A model generated the notes under the pieces. That model saw nothing but the letters and a program-made list of their open reading frames with translations. It ran no database searches and was not told the origin of the DNA. A program made the translations under genes and the position numbers. A stretch of DNA of 42,790 nt from Oscillospiraceae bacterium (GTDB lineage: Bacteria > Bacillota > Clostridia > Oscillospirales > Acutalibacteraceae). Below are positions 32,642-41,755 of this stretch, one piece after another; position 1 is the first letter of the stretch, and each line of letters begins with the position of its first letter. The stretch is from contig JAQVFM010000010.1 in NCBI GenBank assembly GCA_028697255.1, positions 1 through 42,790 on the forward strand, given 5' to 3'.

Positions 32642-33964
32642 ATGGGGCATATTTCGGTCGTCGGCGCAGGCTTAGCCGGCTGCGAGGCGGCATGGGCCGC
32701 AGCTAATGCCGGCGCGCATGTAACGCTAATAGAAATGAAGCCGCACAAATACACGGCGGCACACCATTCGCCCGGGTTTGCCGAGCTTGTATGCTCCAAT
32801 TCGTTTAAGGCAAAAAGGCCGGACAGCGCAGCAGGACTGCTCAAACAAGAGCTAAAACTCATGGGTTCGGTGTGTATGCAGGCAGCACTGAGCTGCGAGG
32901 TTGCGGCAGGCGGCGCGCTTGCGGTCGACAGGGAACTGTTTTCAAAGACGGTAACCCAGCTTATAAAATCCCATAAGCACATTAAAATAGAACACCGTGA
33001 AATAACGGATATCGGTAATGTACAGGGCGATGCGATAATAATTGCAACCGGTCCGCTCACTTCTGAACCGCTTGCAAATAGCTTAAAAAAACTTTTGGGC
33101 AAATCACTCAGCTTTTATGATGCAGCAGCACCCATTGTTGCGGCCGACAGCGTTGACAGCGAATTGTCGTTTTGCGCATCGCGCTACGGCAAAAACAAAG
33201 ATGGCGACTATGTCAACTGCCCGATGGACAAGCAGCAATATGAGGCGTTTTATCAAGCCTTGATTACCGCCGAAACTGTGCCGCTTCACGAATTTGAAGT
33301 TGAGGATGGACTTCCGCAGTTTTACGAGGGGTGCATGCCGATAGAAGCCCTTGCCAAACGCGGTAAGGACGCAATACGTTTTGGTCCGATGAAACCGGTT
33401 GGGTTAACCGATCCCCGCACGGGACACCGTCCGTGGGCAGTATTACAGTTAAGGCGGGAAAATGCAGAGGGAACCATGCTCAACCTTGTCGGCTTTCAAA
33501 CCAATCTTAAATTTGGCGAACAAAAACGCGTATTTAGAATGATTCCGGCACTGCATAAAGCCGAATTTTTGCGTTATGGTGTTATGCATCGCAACACATT
33601 TATTGATTCTCCAAGGCTGCTAAACAGTTCGTTTGCCCTCAAAAACAATCCCCGCATTTTTTTTGCAGGACAAATTACCGGCGTTGAAGGATATATGGAA
33701 TCGGCCTCATCCGGAATTATTGCCGGAATAAATGCGGTGAGGGCAGCACGACAAAAAGAGCCCTTTATATTACCGCGACAAACCATGATGGGTGCTCTTG
33801 CCGCCTATATTAGCGACGACAGTGTTAAGGATTTTCAGCCTATGGGCGCAAACTTCGGAATTATCCCGCCTCTTGAGCAGCAAGTGCGTGACAAAAAAGA
33901 GCGCCATGCAATGTTAAGCCATCGTGCAATTAATATTTTAAAACAAAAACTCGTCCAGTTATAA
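32642..33964 (+). CDS. trmFO: Methylenetetrahydrofolate--tRNA-(uracil-5-)-methyltransferase TrmFO
   Basis: A 440-residue folate- and FAD-dependent enzyme that makes m5U54 in tRNA. The N-terminus MGHISVVGAGLAGCEAAWAA binds FAD. Conserved blocks include CSNSFKAKRPDSAAGLLKQE, FYDAAAPIVAADS and ITGVEGYMESASSG. It is a MnmG relative, but about 180 residues shorter and with TrmFO motifs. ATG 32642 is chosen because AGGGAG lies nine bases upstream and the FAD motif follows at once. In-frame codons further upstream (from 32429) overlap topA and add unrelated sequence. Confidence 0.95.
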   Translation: MGHISVVGAGLAGCEAAWAAANAGAHVTLIEMKPHKYTAAHHSPGFAELVCSNSFKAKRPDSAAGLLKQELKLMGSVCMQAALSCEVAAGGALAVDRELFSKTVTQLIKSHKHIKIEHREITDIGNVQGDAIIIATGPLTSEPLANSLKKLLGKSLSFYDAAAPIVAADSVDSELSFCASRYGKNKDGDYVNCPMDKQQYEAFYQALITAETVPLHEFEVEDGLPQFYEGCMPIEALAKRGKDAIRFGPMKPVGLTDPRTGHRPWAVLQLRRENAEGTMLNLVGFQTNLKFGEQKRVFRMIPALHKAEFLRYGVMHRNTFIDSPRLLNSSFALKNNPRIFFAGQITGVEGYMESASSGIIAGINAVRAARQKEPFILPRQTMMGALAAYISDDSVKDFQPMGANFGIIPPLEQQVRDKKERHAMLSHRAINILKQKLVQL

Positions 33965-33976
33965 CTTTAAATTTTA

Positions 33977-34035
33977 ATACTATTCTCAGTTTAAAAAGGA
34001 GACAAGATGCCGTCGGTTTAATCTGAGAATAGTAT
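33977..34035. repeat. 13-bp inverted repeat before plsX enclosing a ribosome site and tiny frame
   Basis: ATACTATTCTCAG (33977-33989) and CTGAGAATAGTAT (34023-34035) are perfect complements; after one mismatch the pairing continues inward with a few A/T pairs. The 33-base loop contains AAGGAG (33995-34000) and, six bases later, ATG CCG TCG GTT TAA. It may be an operator or an RNA switch for plsX. No match to the FapR box is seen. Confidence 0.6.
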
Positions 34036-34061
34036 AAGAACCGAAAGGGCGGTATTTAATA

Positions 34062-35060
34062 ATGCGAATTATCGTAGATGCATTTGGCGGCGACAATGCT
34101 CCCATAGAAATTATAAAAGGTGCGGCGCTTGCCGTACAAACCGGGGTTCAAGTGCTGCTGACCGGAAAACGGCAGGAAATTGAGGCTATCGCTGCAAAAG
34201 AGGGCGTTGAGCTGAATGGTATAACTATAGTCGATGCTCCCGATATCATCGACATGCAGGATGAGCCGCGCAGTATTTTAAAGGAACATAAAAACAGTTC
34301 AATGGCACAGGGACTTCGCTGTCTTGCGGCGGGAGATGGTGATGCGTTCGTTTCGGCAGGGAGTACAGGCGCTATGGTTATAGGTGCAACCTTTTATGTC
34401 AAACGAATCAGGGGAATTTCACGCGCAGCCCTGGCACCTCTTTTGCCCGGTGAAAAAGGACCGTTCATGCTTATTGATGCGGGAGCTAATGTCGAGAGCC
34501 GTGCTGAAATGCTGCTCCAATTTGCACACATGGGCAGTTTATATATGACAAATGTAATCGGAAACGGCAAGCCCGCAAGCGTAGGCCTTGTCAATGTGGG
34601 CACCGAAGATACCAAAGGTGGCGAGCTTCAGAAAGAAGCTTTTGCGCTTTTAAAGCAAAGCGGTCTTAATTTTATAGGAAATATCGAGGCACGTGACATT
34701 CCTGCGGGCATAGCTGATGTCGTGGTTGCCGACGGGTTCACTGGAAATGTTATACTGAAACTTACCGAAGGCGTAGCAAGTACAATTATGAAAAATATTA
34801 AGGATATATTCTATACAAATACAATAACTAAAGCGGCTGCGTTAATGCTAAAGCCGCACTTAAAAGAGTTTAAAAAGAAAATGGACGCTTCGGAATACGG
34901 AGGAGCCCCGTTGTTAGGCATTAAAAAACCGGTTATTAAAGCTCACGGAAATGCCGATGCACAAACAATAAAGAATGCTATACGCGTTGCAGCAGAATTT
35001 GCGAAAAAGGATGTTATCAGCCAAATAGCCGATGCAGTTAAACCCCTTGATAATCAGTGA
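34062..35060 (+). CDS. plsX: Phosphate acyltransferase PlsX
   Basis: A 332-residue enzyme that transfers acyl groups from acyl-ACP to phosphate, making acyl-phosphate for phospholipid synthesis at the membrane. Family blocks are IIVDAFGGDNAP at the N-terminus, FVSAGSTGAMV, DAGANVESRAEMLLQFAHMG, and VADGFTGNVILKLTEG. ATG 34062 follows GAAAGGGCGG. It is followed by rnc without the acpP gene that usually lies between them, and no fabD/fabG genes are nearby. Confidence 0.96.
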   Translation: MRIIVDAFGGDNAPIEIIKGAALAVQTGVQVLLTGKRQEIEAIAAKEGVELNGITIVDAPDIIDMQDEPRSILKEHKNSSMAQGLRCLAAGDGDAFVSAGSTGAMVIGATFYVKRIRGISRAALAPLLPGEKGPFMLIDAGANVESRAEMLLQFAHMGSLYMTNVIGNGKPASVGLVNVGTEDTKGGELQKEAFALLKQSGLNFIGNIEARDIPAGIADVVVADGFTGNVILKLTEGVASTIMKNIKDIFYTNTITKAAALMLKPHLKEFKKKMDASEYGGAPLLGIKKPVIKAHGNADAQTIKNAIRVAAEFAKKDVISQIADAVKPLDNQ

Positions 35061-35112
35061 TTATTGTTTAGTCAAGTGCAGTGTATATGACAAGTATTAG
35101 GAAGGAAAAAAT

Positions 35113-35802
35113 ATGGCCGAATACCGCGATTTGATGAAAAAAATGGGGTATACGTTTCATAACCCCTCACTGCTCAGCCGTGCGCTTACGCACTCCTCGT
35201 ATGCTAATGAAAGAAAAAATCCGATTCCAAGCAACCAACGGCTTGAGTTTCTGGGCGATTCTGTGCTGGGTGTCATAACAGCAATATATCTTTTTAACAG
35301 GGAGAACGGCGACGAAGGTGAACTGACGCGGCTGCGCGCCGCTCTTGTGTGCGAAAAGGCACTTTATAGCTATGCACAAAAGCTTGATTTAGGCTCGTAC
35401 ATTATGCTGGGTCGTGGCGAACAGCGTACGGGCGGAGCCGGGCGCCCGTCGATACTGGCAGACACGTTTGAAGCCTTGGTTGCCGCGGTTTTTCTTGATG
35501 GTGGTATGGACGGTGCGCGTGATTTTCTGCTGCCTTTTTTAGAGCATGAACTTAAAAAACAGCGCAAAATCCGTTTTAACGACTATAAAACTGCATTGCA
35601 GGAAATTATCCAACAAAACCCCGAAGAGCAATTGGATTATGTTTTGACGGGTGAAGACGGGCCTGATCACGATAAGATATTTACGGTTGAGGTTCATCTT
35701 AATTCTAATATAATTGGTTGTGGCAGGGGGCGCAGCAAAAAGCAGGCCGAGCAGCAGGCAGCGCGCGAGGCCTTGAAGCTGATGGGCTATGACGACAGGT
35801 AA
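35113..35802 (+). CDS. rnc: Ribonuclease III
   Basis: A 229-residue double-strand-specific endonuclease that processes rRNA precursors and other structured RNAs. The RNase III signature RLEFLGDSVLG carries the catalytic Glu and Asp; the second catalytic block is DTFEALVAAVFLDGG. A double-stranded RNA-binding domain (about 155-228) ends GCGRGRSKKQAEQQAAREAL. GGAAGG precedes ATG 35113. It overlaps the next gene by 14 bases, so the two are coupled. Confidence 0.97.
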   Translation: MAEYRDLMKKMGYTFHNPSLLSRALTHSSYANERKNPIPSNQRLEFLGDSVLGVITAIYLFNRENGDEGELTRLRAALVCEKALYSYAQKLDLGSYIMLGRGEQRTGGAGRPSILADTFEALVAAVFLDGGMDGARDFLLPFLEHELKKQRKIRFNDYKTALQEIIQQNPEEQLDYVLTGEDGPDHDKIFTVEVHLNSNIIGCGRGRSKKQAEQQAAREALKLMGYDDR

Positions 35803-36823
35803 AGGTAATTGGCCGGGCAGTCGCCACGCGAACATCGCAATTTTTGTGCCGCACGCCGGATGTCCGCACAACTGCAGCTTTTGCGACCAGCGCGCAATAT
35901 CTGGGACATCGTCAATGCCGACACCCGAAGATGTCAGGGAGATTTGCCGTAATGCAGCATTAAAAATGGGCAGGAACGCCTCCGATGCCGAGATTGCTTT
36001 TTTCGGGGGCAGCTTTACGGCTATTCCGCTTGAAACTATGAAGTCACTGCTTAAAGCCGCCGCCTTATATGTAAAAGACGGGCCGTTTAGCGGTATACGC
36101 GTTTCTACGCGTCCCGATTCGGTTGATGAGCACAAGCTTGGGATTCTTAAATCTTACGGTGTAACCGCCGTTGAGCTCGGCGTTCAAAGCATGGATGACA
36201 ACGTGCTTAAGGCTAATGGACGGGGGCATACCTCCGGCGATGTTGTGCGCGCGGCAGCTCTTATACATGAGTCGGGGTTACAGCTTGGCCTGCAAATGAT
36301 GACCGGGCTTTATAAAAGCAGCGACAGCGCCGATATAAAAACAGCGCAAGAATTAGCTAAGCTGCGACCGTCAACTGTGCGAATTTACCCGACTCTGGTA
36401 ATGGAGCATACCGTGCTTGCCAGATTATATCGTGCAGGCGTTTACAAACCACAGTCACTTGAACACGCGGTCAGGAGTTGCGCGCGTCTGCTATATTTTT
36501 TTGAAAGCGTCAACGGCATCAGCGTTATACGGCTCGGTCTTCACGCCGACGCCAAGATGCAGTCAAGCATTGTCGCCGGTCCGTGGCATCCCGCTTTTCG
36601 TGAGCTTTGCGAGGGCACACTTTATTATGAAATGGCGCTCAAAAAGCTTAGACAGGAAATTCCGGCCGGTGGCAGCGCCACACTTTTGGTAAACCCTAAA
36701 GCAATATCCCGAATGGTGGGGCACAAAAGGTGCAATATTTTAAGACTTGCCGATGCGGGATATTGCGTGAAGGTGCGCGGCAGCCCTCAGGTTAAGCCAA
36801 TGAATGTTAAAGTAAATAAATGA
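35789..36823 (+). CDS. Radical SAM protein (Elp3-like, no acetyltransferase domain)
   Basis: A 344-residue radical SAM enzyme. The cluster motif CPHNCSFC (CxxxCxxC) lies at about residues 24-31, followed by FFGGSFTAIP, a glycine-rich SAM region, and VELGVQSMDDNVLKANGRGHT, which is Elp3-like. The C-terminal part lacks a GNAT acetyltransferase domain. Similar genes are found between rnc and smc in other Clostridia, and a tRNA- or RNA-directed role is a reasonable guess, but the substrate is unknown. ATG 35789 overlaps the end of rnc; no strong ribosome site is visible. Confidence 0.8.
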   Translation: MTTGKGNWPGSRHANIAIFVPHAGCPHNCSFCDQRAISGTSSMPTPEDVREICRNAALKMGRNASDAEIAFFGGSFTAIPLETMKSLLKAAALYVKDGPFSGIRVSTRPDSVDEHKLGILKSYGVTAVELGVQSMDDNVLKANGRGHTSGDVVRAAALIHESGLQLGLQMMTGLYKSSDSADIKTAQELAKLRPSTVRIYPTLVMEHTVLARLYRAGVYKPQSLEHAVRSCARLLYFFESVNGISVIRLGLHADAKMQSSIVAGPWHPAFRELCEGTLYYEMALKKLRQEIPAGGSATLLVNPKAISRMVGHKRCNILRLADAGYCVKVRGSPQVKPMNVKVNK

Positions 36824-36891
36824 GTTAATAAATACTACACGATATTTTAATTTTGCAGAAAACTGTTTTGTTCGAAAGGTGATATCTACGT

Positions 36892-37269
36892 ATGAAGGTT
36901 TTATGGCAAATTGCCGTGATTACAGGCGTGTGTTTTGTTGGTGAGGGAATATCTTTAATATTGCCAATTCCATTTCCGTCGGGAGTTATTGGTATGATAC
37001 TTCTGTTTTTGTTGTTGTTATTCAAGCGTATTCAACCCCGTGACTTGAAAGAGAGTACAGATTTTTTAACAGACAGCATGAAGTTTTTATTTGTACCGGC
37101 AGGCGTGGGTGTGATGCAGATTTTTGATGACATACGAAACAGCTTTTTGCCAATGGTATTTATATGTATTGTGACAACAGTAATTACATTTGCCGCGACT
37201 GCCGCCGCCGTTAACGGGACAATTAAATTTCAGCAGTGGCTTAGAGTGCGTAGGAGGAAACCGGTATGA
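36892..37269 (+). CDS. lrgA: Holin-like protein CidA/LrgA
   Basis: A 125-residue membrane protein with about four hydrophobic helices and a basic C-terminus (LRVRRRKPV), of the CidA/LrgA family (PF03788). Family marks are PIPFPSGVIGMILLFLLL and the following LKESTDFLTDSMKFLFVPAGVGVM. The family has been linked to cell lysis, programmed death and, in Bacillus, pyruvate movement. ATG 36892 follows AAAGGTGAT. It overlaps lrgB by four bases. Its place between the radical SAM gene and smc is unusual. Confidence 0.93.
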   Translation: MKVLWQIAVITGVCFVGEGISLILPIPFPSGVIGMILLFLLLLFKRIQPRDLKESTDFLTDSMKFLFVPAGVGVMQIFDDIRNSFLPMVFICIVTTVITFAATAAAVNGTIKFQQWLRVRRRKPV

Positions 37270-37952
37270 GCGATTGGTTATCGTCGCCGTTTTTCGGCAT
37301 ATCGCTAAGCATTGCGGCATATGCAATAGGCGTATTAATTCAGAATAAGTTAAATACTCCGTTTGCCAACCCGCTTCTTATCGCAATAGTGCTGGTAATT
37401 GCGTTTCTCAGTATATTTTCCATACCGTATGAAGATTATAACGCGGGCGGGCAAATCATCACAATGCTTCTGATACCGGCAACAGTGGTGCTTTCGATTT
37501 CAGTGTATAACCGGCTGGATATTTTAAAAAAGAATTGGTTGCCTGTGATAGTCGGCTGCCTTGCGGGTTCGGTCACCTCGATAATCAGCGTTTTGCTATT
37601 GTGCCGCATGTTCGGGCTTGACGACACAATGACAATCTCTCTTTTGCCAAAATCAGTGACAACGCCGATTGCGGTAGGGTTGTCTGAGCAGTACGGCGGC
37701 ATTGCGTCGGTCACTGTCACATCGGTTATAATTACAGGTATATTCGGTACAGTATTTGCACCTCAGCTAATACGGCTGTTTCGTGTCAAAAACGCTGTTG
37801 CGTCCGGCGTTGCAATCGGGACATGCAGTCATGTCGGGGGCACGACAAGGGCAATTGAAATAGGCGAAACCCAGGGAGCGATGAGCAGCTTATCAATAGG
37901 CATTGCAGGGCTGTTAAGCACATTTATTATGGTGTTTATTAAATTCTTATAA
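37266..37952 (+). CDS. lrgB: LrgB/CidB family membrane protein
   Basis: A 228-residue membrane protein of the LrgB family (PF04172), partner of LrgA/CidA. Conserved blocks include LNTPFANPLLIAI, LLIPATVVLSISVYNRL, SLLPKSVTTPIAVGLSEQYGG and GVAIGTCSHVGGTTRAIEIGETQGAMSSLSIG. It starts within lrgA in an ATGA overlap, so the two are translated together. Whether the pair works in lysis or in export of small carbon compounds cannot be told here. Confidence 0.93.
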   Translation: MSDWLSSPFFGISLSIAAYAIGVLIQNKLNTPFANPLLIAIVLVIAFLSIFSIPYEDYNAGGQIITMLLIPATVVLSISVYNRLDILKKNWLPVIVGCLAGSVTSIISVLLLCRMFGLDDTMTISLLPKSVTTPIAVGLSEQYGGIASVTVTSVIITGIFGTVFAPQLIRLFRVKNAVASGVAIGTCSHVGGTTRAIEIGETQGAMSSLSIGIAGLLSTFIMVFIKFL

Positions 37953-38020
37953 CCAAACGATAGTGATTTAGTCAAATACTAATTTTTCAGCATAACCTCC
38001 GAGGACAGGATGTGTAAACC

Positions 38021-41000
38021 ATGATATTGAAATCCCTGGAACTGCAGGGTTTTAAATCTTTTCCCGATAAAACGGTACTTAATTTCGGCACAGGGCTTAC
38101 AGCGGTTGTAGGACCTAACGGAAGCGGAAAGTCAAATATAAGCGATGCAATACGCTGGGTGCTGGGCGAGCAGTCGACCAAAAGCTTGCGCGGTTCAAAA
38201 ATGGAGGATGTAATTTTTGGCGGTACCGAACAGCGGCGCGGCGTCGGTTTTGCAGAGGTTTCTTTAACAATAGACAATTCTTCACGCCGCCTTGATTTTG
38301 ACAGCGATGAAGTTAAGGTTACTCGTCGGTATTACCGTTCGGGAGAAAGCGAGTATTTATTAAATAATGCGGCTGTCAGATTAAAGGACGTACAGTTACT
38401 GTTTATGGATACCGGTCTTGGGCGTGACGGCTATTCAATAATAGGACAGGGACGCATAGCGGATATTGTTTCTTCCAAATCCCATGAACGCCGTGAAATT
38501 TTTGAAGAGGCGGCGGGTATAGCGCGTTTTAGGTACCGCAAAAACGAGGCTGAACGCCGTCTGTCGGCGGCCGAGGATAATCTTTTACGGCTGCGCGATA
38601 TTTTAAAAGAGCTTGAGGATAGAGTTGGCCCGCTTGAAAAGCAGGCAGAAACAGCAAAAAAATACTTAAAATATTCAGGCGAAAAGCGGGAGCTTGAAAT
38701 AGGGTTGTGGCTGCATACGCTCGAAAGCTCAAAGGAGACAATAAGGGAGCTTAGCTCCAAGCTGGAGCTTGCGCGCACACAGTATGACGGTGCCACTCAG
38801 TCTATGGACCAGTTTGAGTCCGAAATCGAAAGCATTTCCCAAAAGTCACAGTTGCTTGTCGTTCAAATGGAGGAAATTCGGAGAAACGCGCAGTCTTTGG
38901 AAGAGCAGGCAGCGCAATGTGACAGTGAGGCGGCGGTGCTTGAAAACGATATTTATCATAACAGTGAGAACATTGAGCGGATACGCGGCGAAATCGAACA
39001 ATCACAAATTGGTGATAAGCAGATAGAAGAGGAGGCAGATAACCGCTTAAAGGACATTGAAGCCAAAAAGCTGTTAATTCTTGAGACCGAGCAAAAGGCA
39101 CAACAAATTAAGGATCAGCTCGAAGACCTTTCACGAAGTCGCGAACAATTTACAGGAAAAATGGAAGAATTGTCGGGCATTGCTTCACAATTAGCAATGC
39201 AGCTTGCTGATATCCGTGTAAAGTCGGTGACTAACCGTTCAGCGTTTAATGATATTACACAGCGCCTGACACAGCTTGAACAGAACATAGAGCTTCGCCG
39301 CCGGCAGTATAATGCTGCGCGCGACGAGGCCGCCGAATGCAACGCGGATTTTAATGCGTACTGTGAAAAGGTTGAGCAGCTTCAAAACGCCGTAAAGGGA
39401 TATCAAATGCGGTGGGAATCCCGAGTGGCTCAAACAGACAAATTTAAGAAAAGGGCAGACAAGCTGACGCTTGATGCCGAGGATACGCGTCGCCGCGCGA
39501 AAATACTTGAGGACATGGAACACAGCCTTGAAGGCTTTGCACACAGCGTTAAAACCATATTCAAGCAATCCCAACGCGGTATGCTTCGCGGCATTCACGG
39601 ACCGGTGACGCGCCTGATTGAAACACCCGCTGATATGGCTCTTGCAATAGAAACCGCACTTGGTGCGGCGGTTCAGTACATAGTGTGCGACAATGAAGAT
39701 AATGCAAAACGTGCGATTAACTATCTTAAAGAAAATAATGCAGGGCGTGCAACCTTCTTGCCGCTGTCCTCAATCAAGGGCAATGTTTTAAACGAGCAGT
39801 GGCTTGAGAATCAGCCGGGCTTTGTAGGATTGGCTTGCAATTTGGTAACATGTGATGCCCGTTATACAGAAATAATTCGCAGCCTTCTTGGTCGCACGGT
39901 GGTAGCCGAGGATATGGATCGCGCTGTTGAAATAGCGCGAAGAGGCAATTACCGTTTTCGGGTTGTTACACTTGACGGTCAGGTAATAAATGCGGGCGGT
40001 TCAATGACCGGTGGATCAAGCGTAAAAAATGCGGGGCTGCTTTCACGCCGTTCGGAAATCGAACGTTTAAAAAATGAAGCAAATAAGATATCTGCCGAGG
40101 CCAATAAAGCCGTTGAAGAACTAAAACAGGCTCGGCAGCAGGTCGCCACGGCCGAAGCCGAGCTTACGGGCGCAAAAGGCGAGTTGTCGACTGCTCAGGA
40201 GGATCGTATTCGCCTTGAGGGTGAATTGCGCCGACTAAACGAGCTGGCCGTGAATAGCGAGCTTGCGGTCAGAGAACTGTCTGCCGAAATCGAATCGCTT
40301 AATAAACGCGCCGAAGAGTGCAGCCGATTGGCCGACGAAGCCGAACAGCAGGAGCTGAAAATCAAAGCAGACAAAGAAAAGGTGGAACAAGAGCTCGAGC
40401 AGCTTTCCGGTGGGCGACGTGAGCTTTCGACAAAGCGAGAATATCTGTCTTCCGAGCTTTCCGAAATAAAACTTAGCATTTTAGCTTATAATAAAGAAAT
40501 CGAGGCGCAAACAGAGGCAATCAGCGCGCTTAATGAAAGACGACAAAGCACTACATCCCGTATCAGTGACTTGGAAAACCAAATAGAAAACCTTAAAGCG
40601 GCAGGTAATGAAACACAGCAGCGCATAGAACAGCTTAAGCAAAAAGCACAGGAGCTGCGCGCTGCCTCCGCAAACACCATAAAACAAATTGATGAGCTTG
40701 TAGCAGTACGGGAGCAGGGTGAAAAAAGGCAGACTGAACTGCGCCAAAAGGTGCGTGAAAAGACCGAAGAGCGCGAACGTGTCGGACGCGAGGTTGCACG
40801 GCTTGAAGAAAAATCCCAAGCTTTGGAACGCGAAGCCGACGAGGTGATACGCCGACTTTATGATGAATACGAGCTTACGCTGATGGAGGCCGAGGTGCAG
40901 GCAAAGCCAATAGAAGACGTTTCGCGGGCAACGCGAAGACTCAGTGAGCTCAAGTCTCGCATTAGAAATCTGGGCTCTGTAAATGTGGATGCAATTGAGG

Positions 41001-41602
41001 AATACAAAGAAGTCAGTGAGCGTTATGAGTTTTTGTCTACACAGGTAAGAGATGTGGAAGTGTCGCGAGATGAACTGCGAAAGCTTATCAACGATTTGAC
41101 AACGCAGATGCGTGAAATCTTTATTGAACAGTTCAAGCTTATAAACTTGAATTACGGCATAGTATTTGCAGAATTGTTTGGCGGCGGCAAGGCAGAGCTC
41201 AAACTGACCGATCCCGACGACATACTCAATTCGGGCATAGAAATGCATGTGCAGCCGCCCGGCAAGGTAATACTAAACATGGAGGCGCTTTCGGGAGGCG
41301 AAAAAGCACTTGCGGCAATTGCACTGTTTTTTGCGATACTCAAAGTCAGCCCCTCACCGTTTTGCGTACTTGACGAAATCGAAGCCGCGCTTGACGATGT
41401 TAATGTCGATCGATTCGCCGCATATCTTCGCCGTATGTCTGCACAAACACAGTTTATCCTTATTACCCACCGCCGCGGCACGATGGAGGAAGCCGATGTG
41501 TTGTACGGTGTAGCGATGCAAGAAAAGGGCGTATCTAAGCTTTTAGAGCTGCGTGCCAGCGAGATCGAAGCAAAGCTTGGCCTTAAAATGGCTAATTCAT
41601 GA
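38021..41602 (+). CDS. smc: Chromosome segregation protein SMC
   Basis: A 1193-residue SMC ATPase that, loaded by ParB at parS, zips the two chromosome arms together. Walker A is GPNGSGKS at residues 31-38. Long coiled-coil arms (about 170-500 and 680-1000) flank a hinge (about 525-670, with GPVTRLIETPADMALAIETALG). The ABC signature LSGGEKALAA is at 1090-1099, and Walker B FCVLDE with Glu1119 follows. ATG 38021 has only a weak ribosome site (AGGACAGGA). It is followed by ftsY, as usual in Firmicutes, although lrgAB separates it from rnc. Confidence 0.97.
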   Translation: MILKSLELQGFKSFPDKTVLNFGTGLTAVVGPNGSGKSNISDAIRWVLGEQSTKSLRGSKMEDVIFGGTEQRRGVGFAEVSLTIDNSSRRLDFDSDEVKVTRRYYRSGESEYLLNNAAVRLKDVQLLFMDTGLGRDGYSIIGQGRIADIVSSKSHERREIFEEAAGIARFRYRKNEAERRLSAAEDNLLRLRDILKELEDRVGPLEKQAETAKKYLKYSGEKRELEIGLWLHTLESSKETIRELSSKLELARTQYDGATQSMDQFESEIESISQKSQLLVVQMEEIRRNAQSLEEQAAQCDSEAAVLENDIYHNSENIERIRGEIEQSQIGDKQIEEEADNRLKDIEAKKLLILETEQKAQQIKDQLEDLSRSREQFTGKMEELSGIASQLAMQLADIRVKSVTNRSAFNDITQRLTQLEQNIELRRRQYNAARDEAAECNADFNAYCEKVEQLQNAVKGYQMRWESRVAQTDKFKKRADKLTLDAEDTRRRAKILEDMEHSLEGFAHSVKTIFKQSQRGMLRGIHGPVTRLIETPADMALAIETALGAAVQYIVCDNEDNAKRAINYLKENNAGRATFLPLSSIKGNVLNEQWLENQPGFVGLACNLVTCDARYTEIIRSLLGRTVVAEDMDRAVEIARRGNYRFRVVTLDGQVINAGGSMTGGSSVKNAGLLSRRSEIERLKNEANKISAEANKAVEELKQARQQVATAEAELTGAKGELSTAQEDRIRLEGELRRLNELAVNSELAVRELSAEIESLNKRAEECSRLADEAEQQELKIKADKEKVEQELEQLSGGRRELSTKREYLSSELSEIKLSILAYNKEIEAQTEAISALNERRQSTTSRISDLENQIENLKAAGNETQQRIEQLKQKAQELRAASANTIKQIDELVAVREQGEKRQTELRQKVREKTEERERVGREVARLEEKSQALEREADEVIRRLYDEYELTLMEAEVQAKPIEDVSRATRRLSELKSRIRNLGSVNVDAIEEYKEVSERYEFLSTQVRDVEVSRDELRKLINDLTTQMREIFIEQFKLINLNYGIVFAELFGGGKAELKLTDPDDILNSGIEMHVQPPGKVILNMEALSGGEKALAAIALFFAILKVSPSPFCVLDEIEAALDDVNVDRFAAYLRRMSAQTQFILITHRRGTMEEADVLYGVAMQEKGVSKLLELRASEIEAKLGLKMANS

Positions 41603-41755
41603 TACTTTACTCCAATTAATGTGTATAGTAATAGCCGGCTGCACTGTTTTGCGGGCGAACACAGTTCCTGCAGTATTATGCATTAAGCGAGTTTTTGATA
41701 AAATCACGTGTATTTCGCAATTGATTATGTACAGCAAAAAAAGGAGGCAGTTTTG
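41603..41755 (+). other. smc-ftsY gap with no recognised element
   Basis: About 150 bases with a partial ACTGT...ACAGT inverted repeat (about 41642-41665). I see no clear promoter or terminator. A strong AAAGGAGG ribosome site at its end serves ftsY. Confidence 0.4.
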
